A stretch of 7,917 nucleotides of DNA from Planococcus sp. (in: firmicutes) (GCA_030147455.1 JASKZU010000242.1:1-7917), one strand, 5' to 3'; counted from the stretch's first letter, positions 1 through 6,247 are shown. The notes: generated by a model not told the origin, from the sequence alone. Numbers and translations are program-made.

Positions 1-36
1 GGACTAACTTTCCCCCGTGGTAGTCAACTTTGAATA

Positions 37-48
37 TTTTGCGCAAAA
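37..48. promoter_or_regulatory. 12-bp perfect palindrome upstream of speD
   Basis: The sequence TTTTGCGCAAAA is a perfect palindrome 30 bases before the speD start. It could be an operator for a dimeric regulator, or part of the speD 5' leader. I see no convincing -35/-10 pair in the 78 bases available, so its position relative to the transcription start is unknown. A 12-bp palindrome can arise by chance. Confidence 0.25.
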
Positions 49-78
49 CCAAAATGTTATCAAAGGGGGAAACGAACC

Positions 79-462
79 ATGGAAACTATGGGACGTCACG
101 TAATCGCAGAACTTTGGCAGTGTGATTTTGACAAATTAAACGATATGGAATATATCGAAAAAACTTTTGTTGATGCAGCACTCAAATCAGGAGCGGAAAT
201 CCGCGAAGTCGCTTTTCACAAATTTGCACCTCAAGGGGTCAGCGGCGTCGTGATCATATCCGAATCGCATTTGACTATTCACAGCTTCCCGGAACACGGG
301 TACGCGAGTGTGGATGTTTACACCTGCGGAGATCTCGATCCAACAATTGCGGCTGATTATATCGCTGTTGCTTTGGATTCAAAGCAAAGCGAAGTAACCG
401 AAGTACCGCGTGGCATGGGGCCGGTTGGAGCCGGAACAACTAAAGTATCGCTATCGGTATAA
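79..462 (+). CDS. speD: S-adenosylmethionine decarboxylase proenzyme (class 1B)
   Basis: This enzyme decarboxylates S-adenosylmethionine to give the aminopropyl donor for spermidine synthesis in the cytoplasm. The 127-residue product has the short prokaryotic (class 1B) form and closely resembles B. subtilis SpeD/SpeH as I recall it, including the METMGRHVI start. The proenzyme cuts itself before a serine that becomes the pyruvoyl cofactor. Here that serine is S63 in SESHLTIHSFPEHG, with H68 and C83 as the other expected catalytic residues; the numbering matches the Thermotoga enzyme. The ATG at 79 has a strong ribosome site (AAAGGGGGA, 62-70). An ATG at 88 is possible but lies further from it and would remove conserved residues. 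The gene is transcribed alone as far as the window shows, because a strong terminator follows. The last residues (about 105-127) are the least conserved part. Confidence 0.97.
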   Translation: METMGRHVIAELWQCDFDKLNDMEYIEKTFVDAALKSGAEIREVAFHKFAPQGVSGVVIISESHLTIHSFPEHGYASVDVYTCGDLDPTIAADYIAVALDSKQSEVTEVPRGMGPVGAGTTKVSLSV

Positions 463-487
463 TCCAACTTAAATAAGGCAAAACACG

Positions 488-516
488 AGCAGAGGAGAAA
501 ATCCTCTGCTTTTTTT
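488..516 (+). terminator. Intrinsic terminator of speD
   Basis: A perfect 9-bp stem, AGCAGAGGA (488-496) with TCCTCTGCT (502-510), closes a 5-base loop and runs straight into a tract of T (510-516). It lies 26 bases after the speD stop and separates speD from nrdR. Confidence 0.93.
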
Positions 517-544
517 AATGTTCCGGGAAGAATTTTGTTATACT
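515..544 (+). promoter_or_regulatory. Probable extended -10 promoter for nrdR-dnaB-dnaI
   Basis: TGTTATACT (536-544) fits an extended -10 (TGnTATAAT, with TATACT matching 5 of 6). The -35 region is weak (TTAATG at 515-520, 18-base spacer), as is common for extended -10 promoters. It sits between the speD terminator and the nrdR ribosome site and predicts a leader of about 30 bases. No NrdR box was recognised here. Confidence 0.5.
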
Positions 545-582
545 GTTACTACTAGATAGAGAATTTTGGGGAGATGTCGACC

Positions 583-1059
583 ATGAAATGTCCAGCATGC
601 CAACATAACGGCACCCGCGTCGTGGATTCACGGCCAATTGACGAAATGAAATCGATCCGCAGAAGACGTGAATGCGAGGCTTGCGGTTATCGTTTTACCA
701 CATTTGAAAAAGTGGAAGAAATGCCGCTGATCGTCGTGAAAAAAGACGGGTCGCGTGAAGAGTTCAGCCGGGAGAAAGTGTTGCGCGGTTTGATCCGTGC
801 CTGCGAAAAACGCCCGGTTTCTTTGGATGTGCTTGAAAACGTAGTGTTTGATATTGAAAAAGAACTGCGTCGCAGCGGCAATCCGGAAGTAAAGTCGGAA
901 GAAGTCGGAGAACTTGTCATGAGCCGGCTGGCGGACATCGACGAAGTGGCTTATGTCCGCTTTGCTTCAGTTTATCGTCAGTTTAAAGATATTACGGTCT
1001 TTATTGATGAACTCAAAGAACTATTGGACCGTGATACAGGAAAAAAGAACGGCAATTAA
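583..1059 (+). CDS. nrdR: Transcriptional repressor NrdR
   Basis: NrdR senses ATP/dATP and represses ribonucleotide reductase genes by binding NrdR boxes. From the ATG at 583 the product is 158 residues (B. subtilis about 152). The N-terminal zinc ribbon has C3, C6, C31 and C34 (KCPAC and ECEAC), followed by an Arg-rich stretch (RRRRE) for DNA contact. The ATP-cone domain runs from about residue 48 to 138, beginning VVKKDGSREEFSREKV. An in-frame ATG at 574 would add three residues, but it directly abuts the GGGGAG ribosome site (568-573). The ATG at 583 has 9-base spacing and gives the canonical MKCP start, so I chose it. The stop is 12 bases before dnaB, with the ribosome site of dnaB overlapping the stop codon. 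The short tail rich in Lys and Asn is not conserved. Confidence 0.95.
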   Translation: MKCPACQHNGTRVVDSRPIDEMKSIRRRRECEACGYRFTTFEKVEEMPLIVVKKDGSREEFSREKVLRGLIRACEKRPVSLDVLENVVFDIEKELRRSGNPEVKSEEVGELVMSRLADIDEVAYVRFASVYRQFKDITVFIDELKELLDRDTGKKNGN

Positions 1060-1071
1060 GGCGGTGACACC

Positions 1072-2436
1072 ATGACTTTATACAAAGAATTACAGCCAGC
1101 TGACTTGTACGCGATTCGTATGCCGTACCCGTTTTCCAATTATGACCGCCAGTTGCTCACGCTGCTGTATCAGCCCATGATCGGCGCATCAGCCGTTTCG
1201 CTGTATTTAACGCTGTGGGCAGAGGCAGAAGTGCATGCACTCGAGTCAACGCATTATACATTGATGAACACACTCGGCACACCGGTCAAGTCGATATTCG
1301 AATCCCGTATTCAGCTGGAGGCCATCGGTTTATTGAGAACTTACCGAAAAGATGCCGAAGAGCGCTCGTTCATTTATGAGTTGTGCCCGCCGCTTGATCC
1401 CAAAACATTCTTTGCCGATCCCCTGCTTTCGATGTTTTTGTTCAGCAAAATTGGAGAATCGGCTTACCGGCGTGCGCGTGAGCGTTTTGTCGTGCAGCCT
1501 TCGATTGCTTCAGGCTACGAGGAAGTATCAAGAACGTTTACCGACATCTTCAAGCCGGTTCATGCCAAAGCAGGGTATCCTTCAGACCCGCAAGAACTGG
1601 AGTCCCGCGATTCAGGCGACTACAGCATGGATGAGGATTTTGACTTTGCGCTGCTGCGCCAAGGTTTATCGGAACAGCTTGTTCCGAAGCGTGTACTGAC
1701 ACCGCTGATCCGGACGTGGATCGGCAAGCTTGCTTTTTTATATGGCTTTGGCCCGATGGAAATGCAAAAGATCGTTCTTCTGGCAATTGAAGACGATTTT
1801 CGGCTGGATGTGGAAGGGCTGCGAAAAGCAGCTTCCGATTATTACAAAATGACAGTGACAACGACTGCGCCGAAACTAGAACCAATCAAGCAAGCTGAAA
1901 CGAAAGAGCAGCCTCCGGATACTGAGCCTGCGACAAAAGAAGACGAACTGGTCGAATATTTAGAAGCCGCTTCGCCGCTGCAAGTGCTGCGTGACATTGC
2001 CGGCGGCAAAGAGCCGCTGCCTGCAGACGTTCAACTCGCCAATCAGCTTGTTACCCAGCACGGGATGGAGCCGGCGGTAGTAAACGTCTTGCTTCAATAT
2101 GTGCTGCTTCGGACCGACATGAAGTTGACCAAGGCTTATGTAGAGAAAATAGCATCGCACTGGCTACGCAAGAATATCACTACTGCCAAACAAGCGATGG
2201 ATTTGGCCCGCATTGAACATGGCCAGTATATGAAATGGAAAAACGAATCTTCTGCAGCGCCGAACAAACCATCCAATTCCGGAAGAAAGCCGATCCGCGA
2301 GGAAAAATTGCCGGAGTGGTTCAAGTCGAAAGATGAAGTGGAAGCACCGGTGCAAGGGATTTCGAGTGAGAAATTAGAGCAGGAAAAGCAAAAGCTGCTG
2401 GCAAAACTTGCGCTGAAGAAAAGAAAGGGTGATTAA
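1072..2436 (+). CDS. dnaB: Replication initiation and membrane attachment protein DnaB
   Basis: This is the Bacillota DnaB, a helicase co-loader and not the E. coli DnaB helicase. With DnaD and DnaI it loads the replicative helicase (DnaC in Bacillus) at oriC and at restart sites, and it is associated with the membrane. The 454-residue product is close to the B. subtilis length (472). The N-terminal winged-helix/DDBH1 part covers about residues 1-260. A charged, Pro/Thr/Glu-rich linker spans about 262-290. The DDBH2 domain spans about 291-390 and ends in LARIEHGQYMKWK. The tail (390-454) is Lys/Glu-rich and probably disordered; it includes LPEWFKSK, a short motif often kept near the C-terminus of this family. 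The start has a good ribosome site (AAGGCGGTG, 1058-1066). The stop touches the dnaI start, which implies translational coupling. Confidence 0.95.
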   Translation: MTLYKELQPADLYAIRMPYPFSNYDRQLLTLLYQPMIGASAVSLYLTLWAEAEVHALESTHYTLMNTLGTPVKSIFESRIQLEAIGLLRTYRKDAEERSFIYELCPPLDPKTFFADPLLSMFLFSKIGESAYRRARERFVVQPSIASGYEEVSRTFTDIFKPVHAKAGYPSDPQELESRDSGDYSMDEDFDFALLRQGLSEQLVPKRVLTPLIRTWIGKLAFLYGFGPMEMQKIVLLAIEDDFRLDVEGLRKAASDYYKMTVTTTAPKLEPIKQAETKEQPPDTEPATKEDELVEYLEAASPLQVLRDIAGGKEPLPADVQLANQLVTQHGMEPAVVNVLLQYVLLRTDMKLTKAYVEKIASHWLRKNITTAKQAMDLARIEHGQYMKWKNESSAAPNKPSNSGRKPIREEKLPEWFKSKDEVEAPVQGISSEKLEQEKQKLLAKLALKKRKGD

Positions 2437-3372
2437 ATGGAACCGATTCGTGAAACGATGAAGCGAGTTGTCAATGCGCCTTCTTTCTCCGAGCGTTACG
2501 ATGCAATGAAAAAAGAAGTGCTGGAGCATCCCGGCGTCGTTGAGTTCCTGCGGGTAAATGACGAAGAAATTGACGAAAAGACCGTTGAAAAAGGAATGGG
2601 AAAACTCTACGAATATATTGATCAATCGCATGACTGCAACAAATGTGCAGACCTCGGCAACTGCATTAATCATTTGAAAGGCTTCGAACCGAACCTTGTT
2701 TTAGAACGCGGCAACGTCGGCATTGCCTACACAAAATGCCGGCTGAAAACGGTGCACGATAACAAGCGCCAGGCTTCTTCATTGATTCACAGCATGTATA
2801 TGCCGAAAGAAGTAATGGAAGCGCGGATCGAAAATTTCGAACTTGATGACCGGAGGCTTCCGGCTTTCCGGGCAGTGGATGAATTTTTAGAGCGGGCGAC
2901 AGGCCCGGATGATTTGCCGGAAAAAGGTCTGTATCTGCACGGCAAATTCGGTACTGGCAAGTCGTATTTATTGAGTGCGGTTGCCAACGAGCTGGCAGAA
3001 ATCAATGTAAAAACAGTACTCGTCTTTGTGCCGGAATTTATGCGTGAAATGAAGCAGGCAATTGGCGACCACACGCTGCAGGAAAAAATCGACTATGTGA
3101 AACGGGCAGATGTATTAATGCTGGACGACATTGGTGCAGAAGCGATGTCGAGCTGGACGCGCGATGAAGTGCTCGGCACAATTCTGCATTACCGGATGGC
3201 TGAAAAACTGCCGACATTCATGAGTTCCAATTTCAGCTATTCCGAACTCGCCCATCATTTAACCTACACGCAGCGCGGCGAAAAAGAAGATCTGAAAGCG
3301 GCGCGCATTATGGAGCGCATCCGTGCCTTGACCGTCCCGGTGGCGCTTGTTGGCGAAAACCGCCGGAAATAG
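2437..3372 (+). CDS. dnaI: Primosomal protein DnaI, helicase loader ATPase
   Basis: DnaI is the AAA+ loader that holds the replicative helicase and places it on single-stranded DNA together with DnaB and DnaD. The product is 311 residues, the length I recall for B. subtilis DnaI. The N-terminal helicase-binding domain (1-about 110) carries a zinc site: C67, C70, C76 and C101, with H79 nearby. The AAA+ domain starts near residue 128. Walker A is GKFGTGKS (169-176), Walker B is VLMLDD (226-231) and the sensor 1 region is MSSN (262-265). Arginines in KAARIMERIR (287-296) are arginine-finger candidates. Its ATG directly follows the dnaB TAA, and its ribosome site (AAAGGGTGAT) lies inside dnaB, so the two should be made together. 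No hairpin terminator follows the gene. Transcripts probably run on into the thrS T-box, whose terminator would then serve both. Confidence 0.96.
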   Translation: MEPIRETMKRVVNAPSFSERYDAMKKEVLEHPGVVEFLRVNDEEIDEKTVEKGMGKLYEYIDQSHDCNKCADLGNCINHLKGFEPNLVLERGNVGIAYTKCRLKTVHDNKRQASSLIHSMYMPKEVMEARIENFELDDRRLPAFRAVDEFLERATGPDDLPEKGLYLHGKFGTGKSYLLSAVANELAEINVKTVLVFVPEFMREMKQAIGDHTLQEKIDYVKRADVLMLDDIGAEAMSSWTRDEVLGTILHYRMAEKLPTFMSSNFSYSELAHHLTYTQRGEKEDLKAARIMERIRALTVPVALVGENRRK

Positions 3373-3384
3373 CAGGAGAAACTG

Positions 3385-3413
3385 TTGCCTTTTGTTTTTT
3401 TTCATCGTATAGT
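3385..3413 (+). promoter_or_regulatory. Promoter of the thrS T-box leader
   Basis: TTGCCT (3385-3390) and TATAGT (3408-3413, 5 of 6) are separated by exactly 17 bases, with a T-rich spacer. The predicted start is near 3420, just before the T-box stem I. It lies only 12 bases after the dnaI stop. Confidence 0.75.
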
Positions 3414-3434
3414 AGGAACCATCAATAATGAATT

Positions 3435-3680
3435 ACATGCAACGACAAGGACATGGACCATTGCGCGCAGCACACAGAGAGGGAAGCCACGGCTGAAAGC
3501 TCCCGGCACAACGCTTTGGTTTACCCCCTTCGAGCAGCGTCTGCGAACAATCAGTAGCAGATGACGGTACCGGCCCGTTAGCCGATGCAGAGCTTCGCTT
3601 TGCGCAATGCGAAATTGCGTAACGCAGAAGAAGGGTGGAACCACGAACAGAGCTTCGTCCCTTTTGGGATGGGGCTTTTT
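3435..3680 (+). ncRNA. T-box riboswitch (tRNA-Thr sensor) of thrS
   Basis: The leader binds uncharged tRNA-Thr and lets transcription continue into thrS. Stem I: ACCATTGCG (3457-3465) pairs with CGCTTTGGT (3512-3520), and AAGG (3447-3450) pairs with CCTT (3527-3530). Between them the specifier loop carries ACC (3523-3525), a Thr codon. The AGAGAG bulge motif (3475-3480) and the hairpin GGGA/TCCC (3481-3504) form the distal end. Stem II: TCTGC (3540-3544) with GCAGA (3557-3561). The IIA/B element has ACGG (3564-3567) with CCGT (3575-3578) in the conserved CCGTTA. Stem III: 3600-3608 with 3614-3622. The T-box AGGGTGGAACCACG is at 3632-3645. The antiterminator pairs AAGGG (3631-3635) with CCCTT (3659-3663) and ACGA (3643-3646) with TCGT (3655-3658), leaving the 7-base bulge TGGAACC. 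UGGA predicts U as the tRNA discriminator base. The assignment to threonine rests on both the codon and the downstream gene. Confidence 0.95.
3651..3680 (+). terminator. T-box terminator hairpin
   Basis: AGCTTCGTCCC (3651-3661) pairs over 11 positions, including G-U pairs, with GGGATGGGGCT (3666-3676) around a TTTT loop. A T tract (3676-3680) follows. Its 5' arm overlaps the antiterminator (3655-3663), so the two folds exclude each other. Confidence 0.92.
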
Positions 3681-3692
3681 GTGTGGGCAAAA

Positions 3693-3814
3693 AGAAAAGC
3701 GGAAACGCCTGCACAGCTCCGACAGGTTTAAGGCGGCCTGGCGAAGCGGCGCTCTTTGCCGCACAGCCGGGCTGACTTAAGACCCCGAGGAGCTAGGCGC
3801 TGAAGCTGGACATC
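3693..3814 (+). repeat. Structured ~122-bp repeat, copy A
   Basis: This is the first of three head-to-tail copies. It starts AGAAAAGCGG and ends GCTGGACATC. Visible helices are CGCCT (3706-3710)/AGGCG (3795-3799), AGCTCC (3715-3720)/GGAGCT (3789-3794) with a 4-base bulge GCAC on the 5' side, TTTAAG (3727-3732)/CTTAAG (3776-3781), a G-C-rich middle helix, and the apical stem GCGGC (3746-3750)/GCCGC (3758-3762). There is no T tract, so it is not a terminator. It lies after the T-box terminator and so forms part of the thrS mRNA leader. No protein-coding signal is seen. The function is unknown. A small non-autonomous mobile element or a structured RNA are both possible. Confidence 0.85.
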
Positions 3815-3815
3815 A

Positions 3816-3936
3816 AGAAAAGCGGAAGCGGCCGTTTTGGTTCGACAGGCGTAAGACGGGTTCCCGAAGCGGCGTTCCTTGCCGCACAGGGAAAACGGCT
3901 TACAACTCGAGAGCCAGGCCGTTGGAGCTAGACACC
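3816..3936 (+). repeat. Structured ~122-bp repeat, copy B (diverged)
   Basis: This copy starts one base after copy A, in the same orientation. It keeps the AGAAAAGCGGAAGCG start, the CGACAGG and CGAAGCGGCG blocks, the apical TTGCCGCACAG and the GGAGCTAGACA end. Its helix arms have different bases that still pair: CGGCC (3829-3833)/GGCCG (3917-3921), TGGTTC (3838-3843)/GAGCCA (3911-3916) with a 4-base bulge GTTT, and GTAAG (3851-3855)/CTTAC (3899-3903). Paired changes relative to copies A and D are direct evidence that the fold is under selection or was so in the family. Confidence 0.85.
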
Positions 3937-3937
3937 G

Positions 3938-4025
3938 AGAAAAGCGGAAGCGCCTGCACAGCTCCGACAGGCTTAAGGCGGCCTGGCGAAGCGGCGTTTC
4001 ATCCGTGCTCTGCGACAGGCCAGGC
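3938..4025 (+). repeat. Structured repeat, copy C, truncated and rearranged
   Basis: The left 59 bases (3938-3996) match copy A at 57 of 59 positions. Similarity stops in the apical loop. The right half is replaced by unrelated sequence, so the outer helices cannot form. A new pairing is possible: GCCTGGC (3981-3987) with GCCAGGC (4019-4025), 20 bases before the thrS ribosome site. The near identity with A and the divergence of B suggest a recent duplication or gene-conversion event followed by deletion. Confidence 0.75.
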
Positions 4026-4060
4026 AGTAAAAAAACATTCATTCCAAAGGAGAGATCTAC

Positions 4061-5989
4061 ATGGCAGACATGATTCAATTAACATTTCCAGACGGCGCAG
4101 TAAAGGAATTCGCCAAAGGAACATCAACAGAAGACATTGCACAATCGATCAGCCCGGGGCTGCGCAAAAAAGCTGTAGCCGGCAAACTTTCAGGCAACTT
4201 GGTTGACTTGAAAGCACCTCTAGAGCAAGACGGCGATATCGCCATCGTTACACCGGAATCAGAAGAAGCGGTGGAAGTGCTGCGCCACAGCACAGCCCAC
4301 CTGTTGGCCCAAGCAGTCAAGCGCTTGTACCCGGATGCAAAACTTGGCGTAGGGCCGGTGATCGAAAACGGCTTTTACTACGATATCGACACAGAATCAT
4401 CCATCACGGCTGAAGATTTGCCGGTAATTGAAAAGGAAATGAAAAAAATCATCAACGAAAACCTGGAGATCGTTCGCGTAGAAGTGTCCAGAAACGAAGC
4501 ACAAGAGCGGTTTGCAGCCATTGAAGATCCTTATAAATTAGAGTTGTTGGAAGCCATTCCGGCAGATGATCAAGTTTCGATCTATGAGCAGGGTGAATTT
4601 TTCGACTTGTGCCGCGGCATTCATGTGCCATCGACAGGCAAGTTGAAGGAATTCAAGCTATTGAGCGTAGCCGGAGCTTACTGGCGCGGAGACAGCGACA
4701 ATAAAATGCTGCAGCGCATCTACGGCACGGCCTTCTTTAAAAAAGAAGAGCTGAAAGCGCATCTGGATATGCTCGAAGAAGCAAAAGAACGCGACCACCG
4801 CAAAATCGGAAAAGAACTTAATTTGTTCATGAACTCCCAAAAAGTCGGACAGGGGCTTCCGATGTGGCTGCCAAAAGGCGCGACGATCCGCCGCATCATT
4901 GAACGCTATATTGTCGACAAAGAAGAGCGCATGGGCTATGACCATGTCTACACACCGGTAATGGGCAGCGTCGAGCTATACAAAACAAGCGGCCACTGGG
5001 ATCATTATCAGGAAAACATGTTCCCGGTCATGCAGATGGATAACGAAGACCTCGTCCTGCGTCCGATGAACTGCCCGCACCATATGATGATCTTCAAGCA
5101 GGGAATTCATTCGTACCGCCAGCTGCCAGTCCGTATCGCAGAACTCGGGCTGATGCACCGTTATGAAATGTCTGGAGCCTTGTCCGGCCTGCAGCGTGTG
5201 CGCGGTATGACTCTAAATGATGCGCATTTGTTTGTGCGGCCTGACCAAATCAAAGATGAATTCAAGCGTGTCGTCAATTTGATAATTGAAGTGTACAAAG
5301 ACTTTGATTTAAAAGATTATTCGTTCCGCGTTTCCTACCGCGACCCGGCAGACAAAGAAAAATACTATGACGACGATGCCATGTGGGATCGTGCACAGTC
5401 AATGCTGAAAGAAGCGATGGACGAGCTTGGCCTTGACTATTTTGAAGCTGAAGGCGAAGCGGCATTCTACGGTCCAAAACTCGATGTCCAAGTGAAAACA
5501 GCGCTCGGCAAAGAAGAAACCTTGTCGACAGTCCAACTAGACTTCCTGCTGCCTGAGAAATTTGACCTTTCCTATATTGGCGAAGACGGCAAGCAGCATC
5601 GCCCGGTTGTTATCCACCGCGGCGTCGTCTCGACGATGGAGCGTTTTGTCGCATTCCTGATCGAGGAATACAAAGGAGCTTTCCCGACATGGCTTGCGCC
5701 GGTTCAAGTGGAAATCATTCCTGTATCGCTCGATGTGCACAGCGAATACGCCAAAGAGCTTCAGGAAAAAATGCAGCAGCACAAACTGCGCGTTGATATC
5801 GATGAGCGCGACGAAAAGCTTGGCTATAAGATCCGCGAAGCACAAATGCAAAAAGTGCCATATATGCTCGTTATCGGTGACAAAGAACTCGAAAGCGGAT
5901 CGGTCAACGTCCGTAAATACGGCGAGCAGAATTCAGAAAGCATGCCGTTCGAAGATTTCCTGAAGCTGGTTGAATCAGAACTTCGCTAA
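4061..5989 (+). CDS. thrS: Threonine--tRNA ligase (ThrRS)
   Basis: ThrRS attaches threonine to tRNA-Thr and hydrolyses misacylated Ser-tRNA-Thr in the cytoplasm. The 642-residue product is full length. Domains in order: TGS (about 1-63); N2 editing domain with H76 and H80 (HSTAH) plus C184 and H188 (CRGIH); class II catalytic core from about 245 to 535; anticodon-binding domain from about 545 to 642. The zinc ligands that select threonine are C338 (NCPHH), H389 (NDAHLF) and H519 (IHRG). Motif 2 is in HRYEMSGALSGLQRVRG (366-382), and motif 3 ends in VSTMERFVAFL with R528. The start has the ribosome site AAAGGAGAG (4046-4054). Expression is controlled by the upstream T-box, and the mRNA leader also carries three repeat copies. 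The stop lies 5 bases before the -35 of the infC promoter. Confidence 0.98.
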   Translation: MADMIQLTFPDGAVKEFAKGTSTEDIAQSISPGLRKKAVAGKLSGNLVDLKAPLEQDGDIAIVTPESEEAVEVLRHSTAHLLAQAVKRLYPDAKLGVGPVIENGFYYDIDTESSITAEDLPVIEKEMKKIINENLEIVRVEVSRNEAQERFAAIEDPYKLELLEAIPADDQVSIYEQGEFFDLCRGIHVPSTGKLKEFKLLSVAGAYWRGDSDNKMLQRIYGTAFFKKEELKAHLDMLEEAKERDHRKIGKELNLFMNSQKVGQGLPMWLPKGATIRRIIERYIVDKEERMGYDHVYTPVMGSVELYKTSGHWDHYQENMFPVMQMDNEDLVLRPMNCPHHMMIFKQGIHSYRQLPVRIAELGLMHRYEMSGALSGLQRVRGMTLNDAHLFVRPDQIKDEFKRVVNLIIEVYKDFDLKDYSFRVSYRDPADKEKYYDDDAMWDRAQSMLKEAMDELGLDYFEAEGEAAFYGPKLDVQVKTALGKEETLSTVQLDFLLPEKFDLSYIGEDGKQHRPVVIHRGVVSTMERFVAFLIEEYKGAFPTWLAPVQVEIIPVSLDVHSEYAKELQEKMQQHKLRVDIDERDEKLGYKIREAQMQKVPYMLVIGDKELESGSVNVRKYGEQNSESMPFEDFLKLVESELR

Positions 5990-5994
5990 AACGC

Positions 5995-6023
5995 TTGACA
6001 GCAAAAACGCTGCATGCTATTCT
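5995..6023 (+). promoter_or_regulatory. Promoter of the infC-rpmI-rplT operon
   Basis: A consensus -35 TTGACA (5995-6000), a 17-base spacer and TATTCT (6018-6023) preceded by TGC (6015-6017) give an extended -10. It starts 5 bases after the thrS stop. The predicted transcription start is near 6030, giving a leader of about 220 bases. Confidence 0.88.
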
Positions 6024-6029
6024 AATTTA

Positions 6030-6173
6030 GGTTATTGAATACTTATATGTGCAAGCAGGAGCGCCCGCTTCTCACCTGATCGACCGGTTGTCGGCAGGTA
6101 GACACGATTGACTTTTACACGCTTTGTCGTGTGTCATATTATGGCGGGCGGACAACTTGTCCGTCCGCTTTTT
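6030..6173 (+). ncRNA. L20 leader (ribosomal protein autoregulatory leader)
   Basis: In Bacillus, L20 binds this leader and causes premature termination when it is in excess over rRNA. The window shows the elements expected of that class: ACCTG (6074-6078)/CAGGT (6095-6099) enclosing CGAC (6081-6084)/GTCG (6090-6093); ACACGA (6102-6107)/TCGTGT (6127-6132); and a terminator. An alternative antiterminator pairs CGCCCGC (6062-6068) with GCGGGCG (6144-6150), which is the 5' arm of the terminator. The segments CTTCTCACCTGA and GATTGACTTTTACAC resemble the B. subtilis leader as I recall it. Position, pairing and downstream genes agree. Confidence 0.88.
6144..6173 (+). terminator. Attenuator terminator of the L20 leader
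   Basis: GCGGGCGGACA (6144-6154) pairs with TGTCCGTCCGC (6158-6168), with one G-U pair, and is followed by TTTTT (6169-6173). The 5' arm is shared with the antiterminator, which is what makes it a regulated terminator. Confidence 0.92.
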
Positions 6174-6189
6174 ATTTTGGATGCCTGTA

Positions 6190-6202
6190 GGCCGGTTCGG
6201 CC
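6190..6202 (+). promoter_or_regulatory. Small G-C hairpin in the infC leader
   Basis: GGCCG (6190-6194) pairs with CGGCC (6198-6202) around a 3-base loop. The same stretch can also be read as a tandem GCCGGTTC repeat (6191-6198, 6200-6207). It lies between the attenuator and the infC ribosome site with no T tract. Its role is unknown; it may shape the leader. Confidence 0.35.
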
Positions 6203-6247
6203 GGTTCACACATTTAAGCTATTCGCGACACTACCCGGAGGTGGATC

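Noticed and set aside
30..60. TTGAAT/TGTTAT as a speD promoter
   Set aside because: The spacer is 19 bases, both boxes are only 4 of 6, and the start would fall inside the ribosome site.
1550..2355. Minus-strand reading frames opposite dnaB
   Set aside because: They are antisense shadows of a well conserved gene, with no ribosome sites or family features.
3693..4025. CRISPR-like array because of regular spacing
   Set aside because: The units are about 122 bases, directly adjacent without spacers, and each is an internally folded element, unlike short repeats with unique spacers.
3402..4078. Two overlapping minus-strand reading frames of 116-120 residues across the dnaI-thrS gap
   Set aside because: They are made of the T-box and the tandem repeats, share repeated peptide pieces because the DNA repeats, have no good ribosome sites and resemble no protein family I know.
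3879..4206. Plus-strand reading frames through repeat copies B and C into the start of thrS
   Set aside because: They arise from repeat DNA and overlap thrS in another frame; no protein similarity.
4658..5851. Minus-strand reading frames opposite thrS
   Set aside because: They are shadows of thrS coding bias; no independent support.
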